NCBI GenBank assembly: GCA_022360015.1
Contig: JAKSDQ010000244.1
Coordinates: forward strand, 1-64,000
DNA: 64,000 nucleotides
Direction of reading: 5' to 3'
Origin: Cytophagales bacterium
Lineage (GTDB): Bacteria > Bacteroidota > Bacteroidia > Cytophagales > Cyclobacteriaceae
Of the stretch, positions 43,136-53,304 are shown piece by piece (the first letter of the stretch is position 1; each line of letters opens with the position of its first letter). The position numbers and the translations under genes are program-made. Below the pieces are notes generated by a model that saw only the letters and a list, made by a program, of their open reading frames with translations, ran no database searches and was not told the DNA's origin.

Positions 43136-45574
43136 TCAGAAAGTATAGGCCACACTTATTAAATAGTTTCTGGGAGCCCCGGGGAATAATCTCACAAAGC
43201 TGTATCCTCCCACCCAATGCGTCTTATCAAATACATTATTGAACGTAAAAGCAACCTTAACTTTATTTACCTTGTAGGATACCCCTGCATCCCATACCAT
43301 ATAGCCCGGCAGTTGCAGGGCATCCTCAAATGTATTGCGCTCTGTAACAAAATTGGAACCAAGGTTAATATTGAGGCCGTCTAAAATACCACGATCAAAT
43401 CCATAATTTGCAAAAAAACCACCGGAGTGGCGAGGTGCATTTTCTTTGATTTGCCCCTCCTCCGATTCATCAGCGCTCTCTGTGATCTTAGCTTCATTGT
43501 AAGCATAGTTAACTGTAAGGCTCAGGTTGGGAGTGATCCGGCCGTTGACATCCAGTTCCACACCTTGCGAACGCTCACCTCCCCGCTGGGTAAACAGGCC
43601 TGTATTAACATCTGTGATCAGAATATTGCTATTCTCAATGGTATAGGCCGCCATATTCACCGCAAGTTGCTTGTTGAAAAATTCCGCCTTGGCCCCAATC
43701 TCCCACATGCTTCCCGTGAGAGGGTCAAATGGTCCTCCTACAGCTTCAACCAAATTATTGGGGTTTTGTGGCTGGAAGCTTTCGGTGTAAGTTCCGTAAA
43801 GGTTGATGTTATTGGACAAACTATACACCAATCCCAGACGTGGCAAAAATTTTTCCTGTTGCCTTTCTTCTTCATCCGATTGTTGGTAATTCAACACATC
43901 GGTATAAAATTCCTGGCGTAAACCCAATAAGATTTGCAGGCGATTCCATTTTATTTGATCCTGGATGTAAATACCACGCGTATGAAACCTCGTAGCCGGG
44001 CTTTCCCCACGTCCGAGGATGTAATCGCTGGGAAAACCCAGCAAATATGTGGGATCTTCGAGGTTGAAATGCGGAATATTAGGCACTGGATTTCCATTTT
44101 CGTCGAAGAAATAATTGCCGGGATTCTGTGGATCATATTCGGCAAGACCACCGTCCCGGGTACGATAAATAGCACTACTTGCGGTAAAAAGGTTCGCCGA
44201 ACCAACCGGAGTGACGGATTGAATGAAGTCGAAGCCGGCCAATAATTTATGCTCAATATCCCCGGTTGTAGTATTCCACACAAAATAAGTGCTTACATTG
44301 TCAGTAATCTGCTTTCTTTCCCGTGCCCCGATGCGCATGCCCATAAGCGTAGGTATTTGATTGCCCAGGCTATCGACTGCAAACTGATTAGAGGTCCGGT
44401 GTTCAAATAGATCTTCCTGATAGCGATAACGCATATATGAAGCGTTAAAAGATAAATGTTCACTTAATTCATGATTGAGCGAAAGTGTACTGTAAGCCAC
44501 ATCTGTGGTATGATAGTCATTGACTGCCCCAATGGCAAATGAAATAGGGGTAGAAGTTAAATCCGTACCGGCAGTAGCCCCAAAAATAGGCTGCCCCCGA
44601 TCCAGCTTTCCATCAAAATTGGTAATGACCAGATCAAAATTTACACGGGTCTTTTCCGTTGGAAGAAAGGAGATAGAAGGAGCCACCATAAAAGATCTAA
44701 ACTCCTGCAAATCCCTGAAATCATCAGAATTATCATAGGCCAAATTTAACCTGTAAAGCAACGTTTCATTTTGATTTAACGGGCCTGTAAAATCCAATGT
44801 GGCACGTGTTGTATTGAAGCTGCCTGTGGTAAAAGAGATAGCCTTTCTTTCGGTAGCTAATGGTTTTTTGGTCACGCGATTCATGGTACCGCCAGGAGAT
44901 GCATTGCCGAAAACCGCGGAAGCCGGGCCCTTGATTATCTCTACCCGCTCAAGGTTAGCCACTAAAATTTGCGGGCCAAACAATCCTATGACGCGGAGTC
45001 CGTTGATCAGCTCTTGCTGTGAACGAAAGCCACGAATTGTAAAATCATTGTAATAGGAAAACTGGTTAATCCCGCTTATATTTTTCACGACATCATTTAC
45101 CCTGTATGCTTGCCTGTCTGCCATCACCTCTTTTGTGACATAACTGATCGCTTGTGGTACATCCTTCAGTTTCGTGGCGGTTTTTGTGGCGGCAAAGGTG
45201 ATTTCATTGTCATATTCTGTCTCAACTCTTCCGGTTATCTCTACGGTTTGCAACTGTTGGACATACGCTTTCAGGACAAAATCCACTTTAATGCGCTCAC
45301 TTTCAGAAATATAGATTTCTTTATTTTGCCCTTCAAATCCTATGCCCGATACCACCAATACGTAATTTCCGCCAGGAACATTGCTGATAGTATATGCCCC
45401 TTGTATATCTGTCGAAGCGCCATAGCTGGTGTTTTTCAATCCCACGTTGATACCTATCAAAGGCTCACCTTGTTCATTGGTTATTTTTCCCCGTATGGTC
45501 CCCTTCGCGTTTTGTGCCGGAGCCTGGTAAATGGCTGTGAATAATAGCAAAACATATAGTAAAACCTGTTTCAT
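43136..45574 (-). CDS. TonB-dependent siderophore-type receptor
   Basis: The 812-residue outer-membrane protein has a signal peptide (MKQVLLYVLLLFTAIYQAPAQ), a CarboxypepD_reg-like N-terminal domain (about 25-110), a plug (ITGRVETEYDNEITFAATKT, VNDVVKNISGINQFS, RVEIIKGPASAVFGNASPGG) and a 22-stranded barrel ending in YLISVAYTF. Overall it matches the FhuA-type siderophore-receptor family, so it probably imports a ferric siderophore. No siderophore genes or FecR/sigma regulator lie nearby. Confidence 0.9.
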   Translation of the reverse strand: MKQVLLYVLLLFTAIYQAPAQNAKGTIRGKITNEQGEPLIGINVGLKNTSYGASTDIQGAYTISNVPGGNYVLVVSGIGFEGQNKEIYISESERIKVDFVLKAYVQQLQTVEITGRVETEYDNEITFAATKTATKLKDVPQAISYVTKEVMADRQAYRVNDVVKNISGINQFSYYNDFTIRGFRSQQELINGLRVIGLFGPQILVANLERVEIIKGPASAVFGNASPGGTMNRVTKKPLATERKAISFTTGSFNTTRATLDFTGPLNQNETLLYRLNLAYDNSDDFRDLQEFRSFMVAPSISFLPTEKTRVNFDLVITNFDGKLDRGQPIFGATAGTDLTSTPISFAIGAVNDYHTTDVAYSTLSLNHELSEHLSFNASYMRYRYQEDLFEHRTSNQFAVDSLGNQIPTLMGMRIGARERKQITDNVSTYFVWNTTTGDIEHKLLAGFDFIQSVTPVGSANLFTASSAIYRTRDGGLAEYDPQNPGNYFFDENGNPVPNIPHFNLEDPTYLLGFPSDYILGRGESPATRFHTRGIYIQDQIKWNRLQILLGLRQEFYTDVLNYQQSDEEERQQEKFLPRLGLVYSLSNNINLYGTYTESFQPQNPNNLVEAVGGPFDPLTGSMWEIGAKAEFFNKQLAVNMAAYTIENSNILITDVNTGLFTQRGGERSQGVELDVNGRITPNLSLTVNYAYNEAKITESADESEEGQIKENAPRHSGGFFANYGFDRGILDGLNINLGSNFVTERNTFEDALQLPGYMVWDAGVSYKVNKVKVAFTFNNVFDKTHWVGGYSFVRLFPGAPRNYLISVAYTF

Positions 45575-45855
45575 GATTTTAATAGATTAAATTTGGTAAG
45601 GTTTAATCTTAGAGTTTTTCTAAGCAGCGCAAAATTAGAAAGGGAGGGGCCACTAATCAATCGCTAGTTGTCGGTAAATCTATAATCCCTAGCAGTAGTG
45701 TTATTCAGCACTTTCATCAATCTGCTTCAATCGATCTGACCCCATCTTTGGCATTGGTTATAAAGCTTGGGCGAAGACACAAAAAAAGGAAGGAATTTTT
45801 TGGCTTTAAAGGTACTCAAAAAAACAGCATAGAAACGGAGGTATAACCTTTCTTT
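45575..45855. other. Intergenic region, no gene seen
   Basis: About 280 AT-rich bases between two minus-strand genes. The left part should hold the receptor's promoter. I did not recognise a Fur-like box or a coding frame. Confidence 0.4.
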
Positions 45856-46881
45856 TCACCCAAACCGTTTATTCAACACCCCTAAAAACTCCACCACTTC
45901 GTCACTGTCCATCAGCCAGTCATTCTTTTTGGCGTAGTTGTTAAGGAGGTATTCAATGGCCTGGTCATAGGTGTCTTTGCGTTCGAGTTCTTCGAGGGCC
46001 TGATTAAACGTATTTGTGTCCCCGTCGAATAGCTCATTGACGAACATGAATCTTTGATTGATGGTGATATGTTTTTTAATACTTTTTATTTTTTTGTTTT
46101 GATGTAACTCCACCAGGGTAGTTCTCTCTGGCTCATGGCTTATTTCATCCAGCAGGGTTTTACTTTCCCTGGAAAATCTTTCATTGACTGTTTTAGGTGT
46201 TTCGTTGCTGACGGACGTGGTCTTTTTGTGGTCGGTTTCCAGGGCGGCTTCTTCATAGAATTTGTTAACATCCAGCGGCGCAACTTTGGAAAACTGGCGT
46301 TCATATTCTTCAAAATCCTCCGGGGGTACACTGATATTGCCAATCACCTCATCGAGGTATTGCAGGGCCCGGTCACTGCTAATCTTTTCCTCCCTGGCAC
46401 TTTCAATTTTCTCCACCAAAGCCAGATGCAAATGTTTGTTAATTTTCATGTATTTCACATTTTCTTTCAGCGCAGTGAGCTCAATCTTGTTTTTGTCATA
46501 CCGCTTGATGTAGTGATAATAATAATCATATGGGGAACATATAAGCAGGATCGTGTCTTTGACGGCATTGAGCAGCAATGGATGAAAATCAGCTTTCTTT
46601 ATTTTTATGTGTTGAGAAAGCAGGTTCATAAAATTTTCAAGGGCTTGTTTTACCGATTCATGATCATAGTCGAAGTAGGGACTGCGGATTTGCTCGGCTT
46701 CAGCCTTCCAGTTTTCGAACAGGTGTTTCAGGATAAAAAGATTAACCTGTTTTACTTCAAAAAAAACCAAAATATCTTTACCCGTAATTACCGCTTTGCC
46801 TGAAAAAAATGTCGATACTAAATTATCTGAAAAAGTTTTGCTATAATTTTCAATAGCAGAATGATTTAGTTTACTTTCCAT
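45856..46881 (-). CDS. Conserved protein of unknown function
   Basis: The 341-residue protein is predicted to be soluble and mostly helical. A central low-complexity, polar segment (about 220-265) separates an N-terminal domain from a compact C-terminal domain (ITINQRFMFVNELFDGDTNTFNQALEELERKDTYDQAIEYLLNNY). This C-terminal pattern appears familiar from Bacteroidota hypothetical proteins, but I cannot name a function. It is divergent from the ferredoxin gene at 46914, with only about 30 bp between starts. Confidence 0.65.
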   Translation of the reverse strand: MESKLNHSAIENYSKTFSDNLVSTFFSGKAVITGKDILVFFEVKQVNLFILKHLFENWKAEAEQIRSPYFDYDHESVKQALENFMNLLSQHIKIKKADFHPLLLNAVKDTILLICSPYDYYYHYIKRYDKNKIELTALKENVKYMKINKHLHLALVEKIESAREEKISSDRALQYLDEVIGNISVPPEDFEEYERQFSKVAPLDVNKFYEEAALETDHKKTTSVSNETPKTVNERFSRESKTLLDEISHEPERTTLVELHQNKKIKSIKKHITINQRFMFVNELFDGDTNTFNQALEELERKDTYDQAIEYLLNNYAKKNDWLMDSDEVVEFLGVLNKRFG

Positions 46882-46913
46882 TGATCAACTATTTCTTATA
46901 AAGATAGATTTTT

Positions 46914-47237
46914 ATGCCAAAGATAACGATTAGTAATTTGAATCATAAACAAGTCGTTAGCCATAATAACTCAAAAACCGTGCTTAATATTATGCACGAG
47001 AATTTCATTGATTGGATGCATGCCTGCGGTGGAAAAGGGAGATGTACCACGTGTAAAATGAAAATCCTGGACGGGCATGATCAGTTGAGCGCTTTATCGG
47101 ATTTTGAACAGAAAATGCGACAGGCTAGCCGGCTGAATACCGATGAAAGGCTGGCTTGCCAATGTACCATCCGCGGCGATGTCACTGTAGAAGTACCTGA
47201 AGCCTGCAAGCTTCCACATGTAAAATATTCCTATTAA
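46914..47237 (+). CDS. [2Fe-2S] ferredoxin
   Basis: The 107-residue protein has the plant/vertebrate-type pattern ACGGKGRCTTCKMKI and a distal LACQCT, supplying four cysteine ligands in the order C-x5-C-x2-C...C. It carries single electrons in the cytosol. Its redox partner is not evident nearby. It is divergently transcribed from the unknown gene at 45856-46881. Confidence 0.88.
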   Translation: MPKITISNLNHKQVVSHNNSKTVLNIMHENFIDWMHACGGKGRCTTCKMKILDGHDQLSALSDFEQKMRQASRLNTDERLACQCTIRGDVTVEVPEACKLPHVKYSY

Positions 47238-47336
47238 TACAGGCAAATCGTTGTATACTTCACAGTTAAAAATATTGTCGTTGGCAATGGATTATTTATT
47301 ACTTTTGGGGAATTTACCAGGTAAAAGATGTAATAT

Positions 47337-47945
47337 ATGTTTATTGAGCCCCATTTTGGCAGAAAAGGTGAGGGAAAGGGGCCGAAAACAGGCTGGATTG
47401 AGGTGATATGTGGATCCATGTTTTCGGGAAATACCGAAGAATTAATCAGAAGACTTAACCGCGCGTTTATCGCCCAACAGCATGTGGAAATCTTTAAGCC
47501 TATTGTTGATACAAGATACCATGACCTGGACGTTGTCTCGCATAATGAAAATAAAATCAGATCTACTCCGGTACAATTCGCCAACGACATTTTATTGCTG
47601 GCTTCCAACAGTGAAGTGGTAGGCATAGATGAAGCCCAGTTCTTTGACGATCAGTTGGTTGAAGTTTGCATTAAATTGGCAGACAGTGGTAAAAGAGTAA
47701 TTGTGGCTGGGCTCGACATGGATTTTTCCGGGAGGCCATTCGGTTCCATGCCTGCACTGATGGCCGTCGCGGAATTTGTCACCAAGGTGCATGCCATATG
47801 TGTCATATGTGGTGATGTGGCTTCTTACTCATTTCGCCTGAATCAATCAAAAGAACAGGTATTATTGGGTGAAACGCAAGAATATGAAGCCAGGTGCCGT
47901 CGTTGTTTTACTAATGGAATGAGGGAACAAAAGGAGGATCCCTGA
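47337..47945 (+). CDS. tdk: Thymidine kinase with altered P-loop
   Basis: The 202-residue protein follows the type II thymidine kinase layout: P-loop region [16 protein letters not shown], the Asp-Glu motif [12 protein letters not shown] with catalytic Glu, the lasso region, and two zinc CxxC pairs (CVIC, CRRC). The invariant Walker A lysine (GKT) is replaced by Asn32 (GNT), which should impair ATP binding. Thymidine salvage may thus be weak or lost. It is followed by porZ-like. Confidence 0.88.
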   Translation: MFIEPHFGRKGEGKGPKTGWIEVICGSMFSGNTEELIRRLNRAFIAQQHVEIFKPIVDTRYHDLDVVSHNENKIRSTPVQFANDILLLASNSEVVGIDEAQFFDDQLVEVCIKLADSGKRVIVAGLDMDFSGRPFGSMPALMAVAEFVTKVHAICVICGDVASYSFRLNQSKEQVLLGETQEYEARCRRCFTNGMREQKEDP

Positions 47946-47976
47946 TGTATTTTTATAATGTTTAAAGAAATAGTTT

Positions 47977-50268
47977 GTGAAAATCAGTCGTTTACGTTTC
48001 ATCCTCACTTTTATCATTAGTTGTTTTTCCGGTCTTGTACAGGCACAAAATGATATCCCCATCGGTACCTGGCGCACACATTTCAGCTACTATTCGGCGG
48101 GTAACGTAGCCCTGGCCGGTGACAATATCTATTGCACATCAAAAAACGGTTTTTTTGTTTACGATACCGAAGAACAAAGCACCGGCATTATTTCCAAAGT
48201 GAATGGTTTAAATGATACAGGCATAGGAAGCCTCGCTTACAATCCTTTTAACAACATCCTTGTCCTCGCTTACACAAATGGTAATATAGACCTGCTGCAA
48301 GACAACGAGATCGGCAATTTTTCTGTCATCAAAGATGCAGACCTGAGCGGTTCGAAAGCTATCAATGGCATTCATTTCAGGGAAAACACGGCTTATCTGA
48401 GTACAGATTTGGGGTTGGTGGTTTTCAATATGGAAAGAGTGGAAATATCAGAAACTTACAGCAACATCGGCCCGGAGGGAGCAGCTATAAGAGCATTCAA
48501 TAGCACTGTTTTCCGGGACAGCCTGTTTGTTGCCACCGACCTTGGCATTATGTCAGCTTCACTAGACGATGCAGTCAACCGCATCGATTTCAGGAACTGG
48601 CGACGTTTTGATAGCTTGTCAGGGTTGCCTGACAGTTCGACCGAGTCGATCAATGCCTGGCAGGGTAAACTGTATACGGCCTTTGACAATGACAGCATTT
48701 ATCGGTATGCCGGTGAACAGTGGGAGGCATTTTTACCGGTTGGGAACCATACGGTACAGTCCGCCTGGGCTGATGACAGCCACCTATTTGTAGTACTGGA
48801 CAGTAAGCTTTTAAAAATCAACCATCAGGATAATATTTCAGAAATAAGCGGTGGTAACATTATCGCACCGGAAATGGTCATCACTGATGAAGCGGGGAAA
48901 TTATGGATCGCTGACAGGAAAAACGGCCTGTTGGAGGAATCGAATGGTAGCTTCGATCCGATCATTCCGCAGGGTCCTTTTTCTGATCAGGTGGTTAAAA
49001 TGAAGGGTTACAATGGAAAAATAGCTGTGGTACCAGGAGGGTATCGAGATGACCTGCCACTGGGAAACACCGATGGCTTTTTTGTATTTGAAAATGGAAG
49101 CTGGACTAACTACAACCGTTCCGGCCTTAGCAATACCATCGGCATCCCGGAGGCGTTTGATCTGGTAGATATCGCTTTCGAATCCAGGTCAGGCCTTACT
49201 TACTTCGCTTCTTTCGGTTACGGACTGTTGTCCTGGGACAATGAAAACACATTTGCGGTGATCAATGAGAATACGCCTGGAAGTACGTTAATTAACAGTT
49301 ACCCATCGGGAAACCTCACCCGGGTATCCAGCCTGGCAGCCGATTTTGATGGCAATCTGTGGCTTTGTAATTACGCTGCAGACCGGCCTCTGCAGGTGCT
49401 GAATAATGATGGCACCTGGGAAAGTTTTCAGCCTTCTCTTAACACCGCAAGGTTTGCGCAGGAAATAATCATTCCTGCCACCAACCACAAATGGCTCAGG
49501 GTAGACCCTGATAAAAACGGTACGATCGTACTTTATGATGACCAAAGTAATTTTACCAGCAGAATCAGCAGGAATGCCAATGAGGGACAGATAGTGAGTA
49601 ACCTGGTCAATGACATGGTGGAGGACCTCGACGGTCAGATTTGGTTGGGAACCTCCGGCGGGATTGTATACTTTCCAACTTCATTTGAGCTGTTAGAAAG
49701 TGATCCCAAAAGTTTTGCTTTAAGACCATTTTTCGAAGGTTTCCCTCTCCTGGGTGACCAGTTTATAACCAGCATTGAAATTGACGGAGGTAACCGCAAG
49801 TGGATAGGCACTAACAACGGAATTTGGTTATTTAGCGAAACAGGCGAATCGCAGGTTTTCAGATTTACCACTGATAACAGCCCACTGCCATCTGACGAGA
49901 TCATTGATATAGAAATCGAAGGCCGGTCAGGTGAAGTTTTTATCGCAACACAAAAGGGTATTGTCTCTTTCAGGAGTACCGCCACCCCGGGCACCGAAAC
50001 CCACCGGGAGGTAAAAGTTTTTCCTAACCCGCTAACCAGGGATTTTACCGGTACGGTTGGCATCTCGGGACTGGCAAATAATGCTATTGTCAAAATCACT
50101 GACATCGCCGGGAAACTTATATTCGAAACCATCGCACAGGGCGGTACAGCCACCTGGGATGGCAGGGACTATAACGGCAGAAGGGCAGCCACAGGTGTTT
50201 ATTTGATTTTGAGTGCCAACTCCAGTGGCGAAGAAACATTTGTAGGCAAAATTGCAGTAATCGATTGA
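47977..50268 (+). CDS. porZ: PorZ-like T9SS propeller protein
   Basis: The start is GTG 47977. The 763-residue protein has a signal peptide (LRFILTFIISCFSGLVQAQ), two beta-propeller blocks of the two-component-regulator kind (repeats such as ENTAYLSTDLGLVVFN, GKLWIADRKNGLL, GQIWLGTSGGIVYFP, NRKWIGTNNGIWLFS) and a C-terminal type A sorting-like domain (KVFPNPLTRDFTGTVGISG). Length and layout match PorZ, part of the T9SS attachment complex that helps anchor cargo to LPS. It ends 1 bp before recO. Confidence 0.82.
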   Translation: MKISRLRFILTFIISCFSGLVQAQNDIPIGTWRTHFSYYSAGNVALAGDNIYCTSKNGFFVYDTEEQSTGIISKVNGLNDTGIGSLAYNPFNNILVLAYTNGNIDLLQDNEIGNFSVIKDADLSGSKAINGIHFRENTAYLSTDLGLVVFNMERVEISETYSNIGPEGAAIRAFNSTVFRDSLFVATDLGIMSASLDDAVNRIDFRNWRRFDSLSGLPDSSTESINAWQGKLYTAFDNDSIYRYAGEQWEAFLPVGNHTVQSAWADDSHLFVVLDSKLLKINHQDNISEISGGNIIAPEMVITDEAGKLWIADRKNGLLEESNGSFDPIIPQGPFSDQVVKMKGYNGKIAVVPGGYRDDLPLGNTDGFFVFENGSWTNYNRSGLSNTIGIPEAFDLVDIAFESRSGLTYFASFGYGLLSWDNENTFAVINENTPGSTLINSYPSGNLTRVSSLAADFDGNLWLCNYAADRPLQVLNNDGTWESFQPSLNTARFAQEIIIPATNHKWLRVDPDKNGTIVLYDDQSNFTSRISRNANEGQIVSNLVNDMVEDLDGQIWLGTSGGIVYFPTSFELLESDPKSFALRPFFEGFPLLGDQFITSIEIDGGNRKWIGTNNGIWLFSETGESQVFRFTTDNSPLPSDEIIDIEIEGRSGEVFIATQKGIVSFRSTATPGTETHREVKVFPNPLTRDFTGTVGISGLANNAIVKITDIAGKLIFETIAQGGTATWDGRDYNGRRAATGVYLILSANSSGEETFVGKIAVID

Positions 50269-50269
50269 C

Positions 50270-50959
50270 ATGCTTCACAAAACCAAGGGTATCGCTCTCA
50301 ACTACATAAAGTATAAAGAAACCTCCATCATAGCAAAGATTTATACGGAGGCATTCGGCCTCACCTCATACATTGTCAACGGGGTAAGAAGTAAAAAGGC
50401 CAGGCACAAAGTTGCCTTTTTCCAACCTTTGACACTGCTCGACCTGGTTGTTTATCATAAGAAAAATGCTAACCTCAACCGGATAGCAGAACTCAAATGT
50501 CCGGAACCTCTGATGGATCTGCCTGCTAAAATCAAAAAATCCAGCATCGCCATTTTTATCACCGAAATCCTGATCAAATCATTGAAAGGAGAAGCGGAAA
50601 ACCCATCACTGTTTCATTTTCTGTACCAGTCCATTCTTGTTTTGGAACACCTGCCGGATCATCATGAAAATTTTCACCTGCAGTTCATGCTTAAATTATC
50701 ACAGTTCCTGGGTTTTGCCCCGGCCGATGCCCATGAAATCAACACGCAACTGTCGTCAGCAGGTGCCAAGATCTATGTTAGTGAGGAAGAGGAAATGATC
50801 ATTGACCTTTTTATTGAGCAAAACTATGAAAACACCATAAGCATCAGTAATAGTGTGAGAAGAAAGATACTGGATCAAATCCTGGAGTTTTATAAAATTC
50901 ATATTGACGCTTTCGGGGAGGTCAAATCGGTGGCTGTTTTGAACGAAGTGTTAAGTTAA
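50270..50959 (+). CDS. recO: DNA repair protein RecO
   Basis: The 229-residue protein has the N-terminal OB fold (MLHKTKGIALNYIKYKETSIIAKIYTE, FGLTSYIVNGVRSKKAR) and the helical C-domain of RecO. It helps RecR load RecA on SSB-coated DNA in the RecFOR pathway. A zinc cysteine cluster, present in some RecO proteins, is absent. It follows porZ-like with only one base between stop and start, an arrangement that suggests co-transcription. Confidence 0.92.
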   Translation: MLHKTKGIALNYIKYKETSIIAKIYTEAFGLTSYIVNGVRSKKARHKVAFFQPLTLLDLVVYHKKNANLNRIAELKCPEPLMDLPAKIKKSSIAIFITEILIKSLKGEAENPSLFHFLYQSILVLEHLPDHHENFHLQFMLKLSQFLGFAPADAHEINTQLSSAGAKIYVSEEEEMIIDLFIEQNYENTISISNSVRRKILDQILEFYKIHIDAFGEVKSVAVLNEVLS

Positions 50960-51074
50960 TCCATCCCCATACGCTATGCCCTTTATGGTTTCTCTTTTCA
51001 CGACAAAGTTTCCGCAACCGGTGTAATCAAACCTCACATTCAGATAACTTTTCAGCGTATATAAAAACCCGATT

Positions 51075-51451
51075 GCGCAAGCCCCCCATCGCTGTTGCAC
51101 AACATTTTCAACCAAATTCTTTGTGTCTTGGTGCCTTTGTGGTTCACCATTTTTCACCACGGAGGCACAAAGAGACACAGAGGTTTCGTCTATGAAATAA
51201 AAATACAGGCACATGCTTGAGTTGTGCAACACCCACGTCTCACTTGTGCCTTCCCACGCCAGGGAAGCACAACCGAACCGCTTGCCCTATCCAATGGCCT
51301 CAATGATAAGAGAATGCGATGATTTCATAATCGCGGACCCAAAGGTGTATACCCTAAAATAATTGTCAATTTTCAATTGTCAACTGTCCATTCCCAATCG
51401 CGTCTAGTTATAAAAAATTGTCATTATTTGTTTGCATTTGTCTTAGAATAC
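51075..51451 (-). repeat. Dispersed repeat, copy B
   Basis: Reading on the minus strand from 51451, the copy begins GTATTCTAAGACAAATGCAA and continues through AATTGACAATTATTTTAG, then TAGGGCAAGC-like blocks, to a palindrome (51123-51182) with cores TCTTGGTGCC and GGCACAAAGAGACA. It matches copy C over almost its full length and copy A over the first ~150 bases. It fills the gap between convergent recO and the Na/Pi gene and overlaps the last codons of the latter. Confidence 0.85.
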
Positions 51452-53133
51452 AAATTAAGCTTTTCCCCTACAATACTTTCTGTGACATTTACAATGTGAT
51501 CACCAAGTCTTTCGTAGCCAAAATAAATGTCCCTGTACACGATTCCGGTCAGCACCTCGTACCCTGGTTCTACCAGCCGCTTCATCTGGTCTTTCTTGAG
51601 GATTTTTTTCAGCCTGTTGATCTCCGTTTCCTTCACCTTGGCCTCATCCAGTGATATTTCTGACTTTTCCTGTTTGAGGTTTTCCATCATCAACTTCAAA
51701 GCCTCATCTACTTTTGCCCCCATTTCATTCAGATTATTTTTCTGGTTGTCATTAAACTCCAGGCCTTTTTTATCCATCCGTTCAATATCCCGCGCCATTC
51801 TTACTATAATATCCCCCATTCGTTCCAAATCCGTAATGATATCGATCATTCCCTTGACGTCTACTGACTCATCAGGGCTAAACCTTTCTTCAGATACGCG
51901 TACCAAAAATGTTGCAATTTGCTCCTCCATTTTATCTGTCAAATCCTCAAGTTTTTGCAACTTTTCGCGCAGCCTGGTTTTTTTCTTGAGTTTATCGGTG
52001 GCCGCCAGCTCGGTCAATAACACTGACATTTTGTAAATAATCTTACCAAATTTCTCTATTTCGGCGTGCGCCTCGGCCAGTGATAGCTCAACAGAGGTAA
52101 GCACCTTGTTGCCAAGATATTCAAGCTTGAATTCCTCATCCTCATCGTCCTCCTCATTCCTGGATTTTACTGTATTGGTTGCCAGTTTTACCAGCAATGG
52201 AACAAATCCTATCAACAACAACACATTAAGCGAATTAAAAGTGGTGTGAAACGCTGCCAAGGCAAACCTGTTGGCATCGCCATCCGAAGGAGGCGGAAAA
52301 ACGACAGACAGCAGATCCAGAATATAGGGCATGAGAATTATCATCCAGGTAACCCCCAGAACGTTAAATAACGAATGAATCCGGGCCGACCTTTTGGCCG
52401 TGGTATTGGCAACCAAAGAGGCTAATTCAGCGGTAATAGTAGTTCCGATATTTTCGCCCAATACCATAGCGGCAGCAATGTCTAACGGCAGGCCCTGAGT
52501 GGTCAAAACGATCGTTAAAGTCATAGCAGCACTACTTGATTGTACTACGATAGTTAACAAAGTTCCCACACCGACAAACAGCAATCTCGTAAAAAACCCT
52601 CCCTGCTGATAGCCATTTAGAAAGTCCAGAACCTCCGGGTTATTTTTGATGTCAGGCACGGTATCTTTTAAAGCCGCCAACCCAAGAAACAACAGGGCAA
52701 AACCAATTAACACCTCGGCCCATTTTTGGGCATTTGCGTTTCTGATAAACATCATCGGGAAGGCAATGGCAATAAGTGGCAAAGCATAATCGGCTATTTT
52801 CACTTCAAACCCAATCACAGATACCAGCCATCCCGTAATAGTAGTGCCAATATTGGCCCCCATCATTACGCCTGCAGATTCTACCAGGGAAAGCAGCCCG
52901 GCATTGACGAAACTCACTGTCATTACCGTAGTAGCAGAGGAAGATTGTAAAATACCTGTTATAAGAAATCCGGTAAAGACCCCTGTAAACCTGTTGCTTG
53001 TCATCGCCCCTAATACTTTCCTCATGCTGCCACCGGCAACCTGCTGAAGCCCCTCACTCATCACCTTCATTCCATAGATGAAAAACCCCAAAGCCCCCAG
53101 GATTTTAAATACATCAAAGATTCCAAATTCCAT
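51424..53133 (-). CDS. Na/Pi cotransporter with PhoU-like domain
   Basis: The 569-residue protein has two inverted Na/Pi repeats with QSSS motifs (ILQSSSATTVM, VVQSSSAAMTL) in an N-terminal half of 8-9 membrane helices. A C-terminal cytosolic PhoU-like helical domain follows (about 340-560). It is an inorganic-phosphate importer of the NptA/YjbB kind. The last eight codons and stop (YSKTNANK) derive from the repeat copy B sequence. It is divergent from pstS at 53305. Confidence 0.88.
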   Translation of the reverse strand: MEFGIFDVFKILGALGFFIYGMKVMSEGLQQVAGGSMRKVLGAMTSNRFTGVFTGFLITGILQSSSATTVMTVSFVNAGLLSLVESAGVMMGANIGTTITGWLVSVIGFEVKIADYALPLIAIAFPMMFIRNANAQKWAEVLIGFALLFLGLAALKDTVPDIKNNPEVLDFLNGYQQGGFFTRLLFVGVGTLLTIVVQSSSAAMTLTIVLTTQGLPLDIAAAMVLGENIGTTITAELASLVANTTAKRSARIHSLFNVLGVTWMIILMPYILDLLSVVFPPPSDGDANRFALAAFHTTFNSLNVLLLIGFVPLLVKLATNTVKSRNEEDDEDEEFKLEYLGNKVLTSVELSLAEAHAEIEKFGKIIYKMSVLLTELAATDKLKKKTRLREKLQKLEDLTDKMEEQIATFLVRVSEERFSPDESVDVKGMIDIITDLERMGDIIVRMARDIERMDKKGLEFNDNQKNNLNEMGAKVDEALKLMMENLKQEKSEISLDEAKVKETEINRLKKILKKDQMKRLVEPGYEVLTGIVYRDIYFGYERLGDHIVNVTESIVGEKLNLYSKTNANK

Positions 53134-53304
53134 AATATCTATTATTCGTAGTTATGCACGTTGACGGACTTCAATCCTTTTAAACCCCCGAAACTTAAAA
53201 CTAATTCGCGAAAATAGGAAATTAATAACACAAACTTAATATTAAAGCCTCGCCGTTAAAAACGTGAAACTCTAAATTCGTATAAGCATCTGGCTTAAAT
53301 TATA

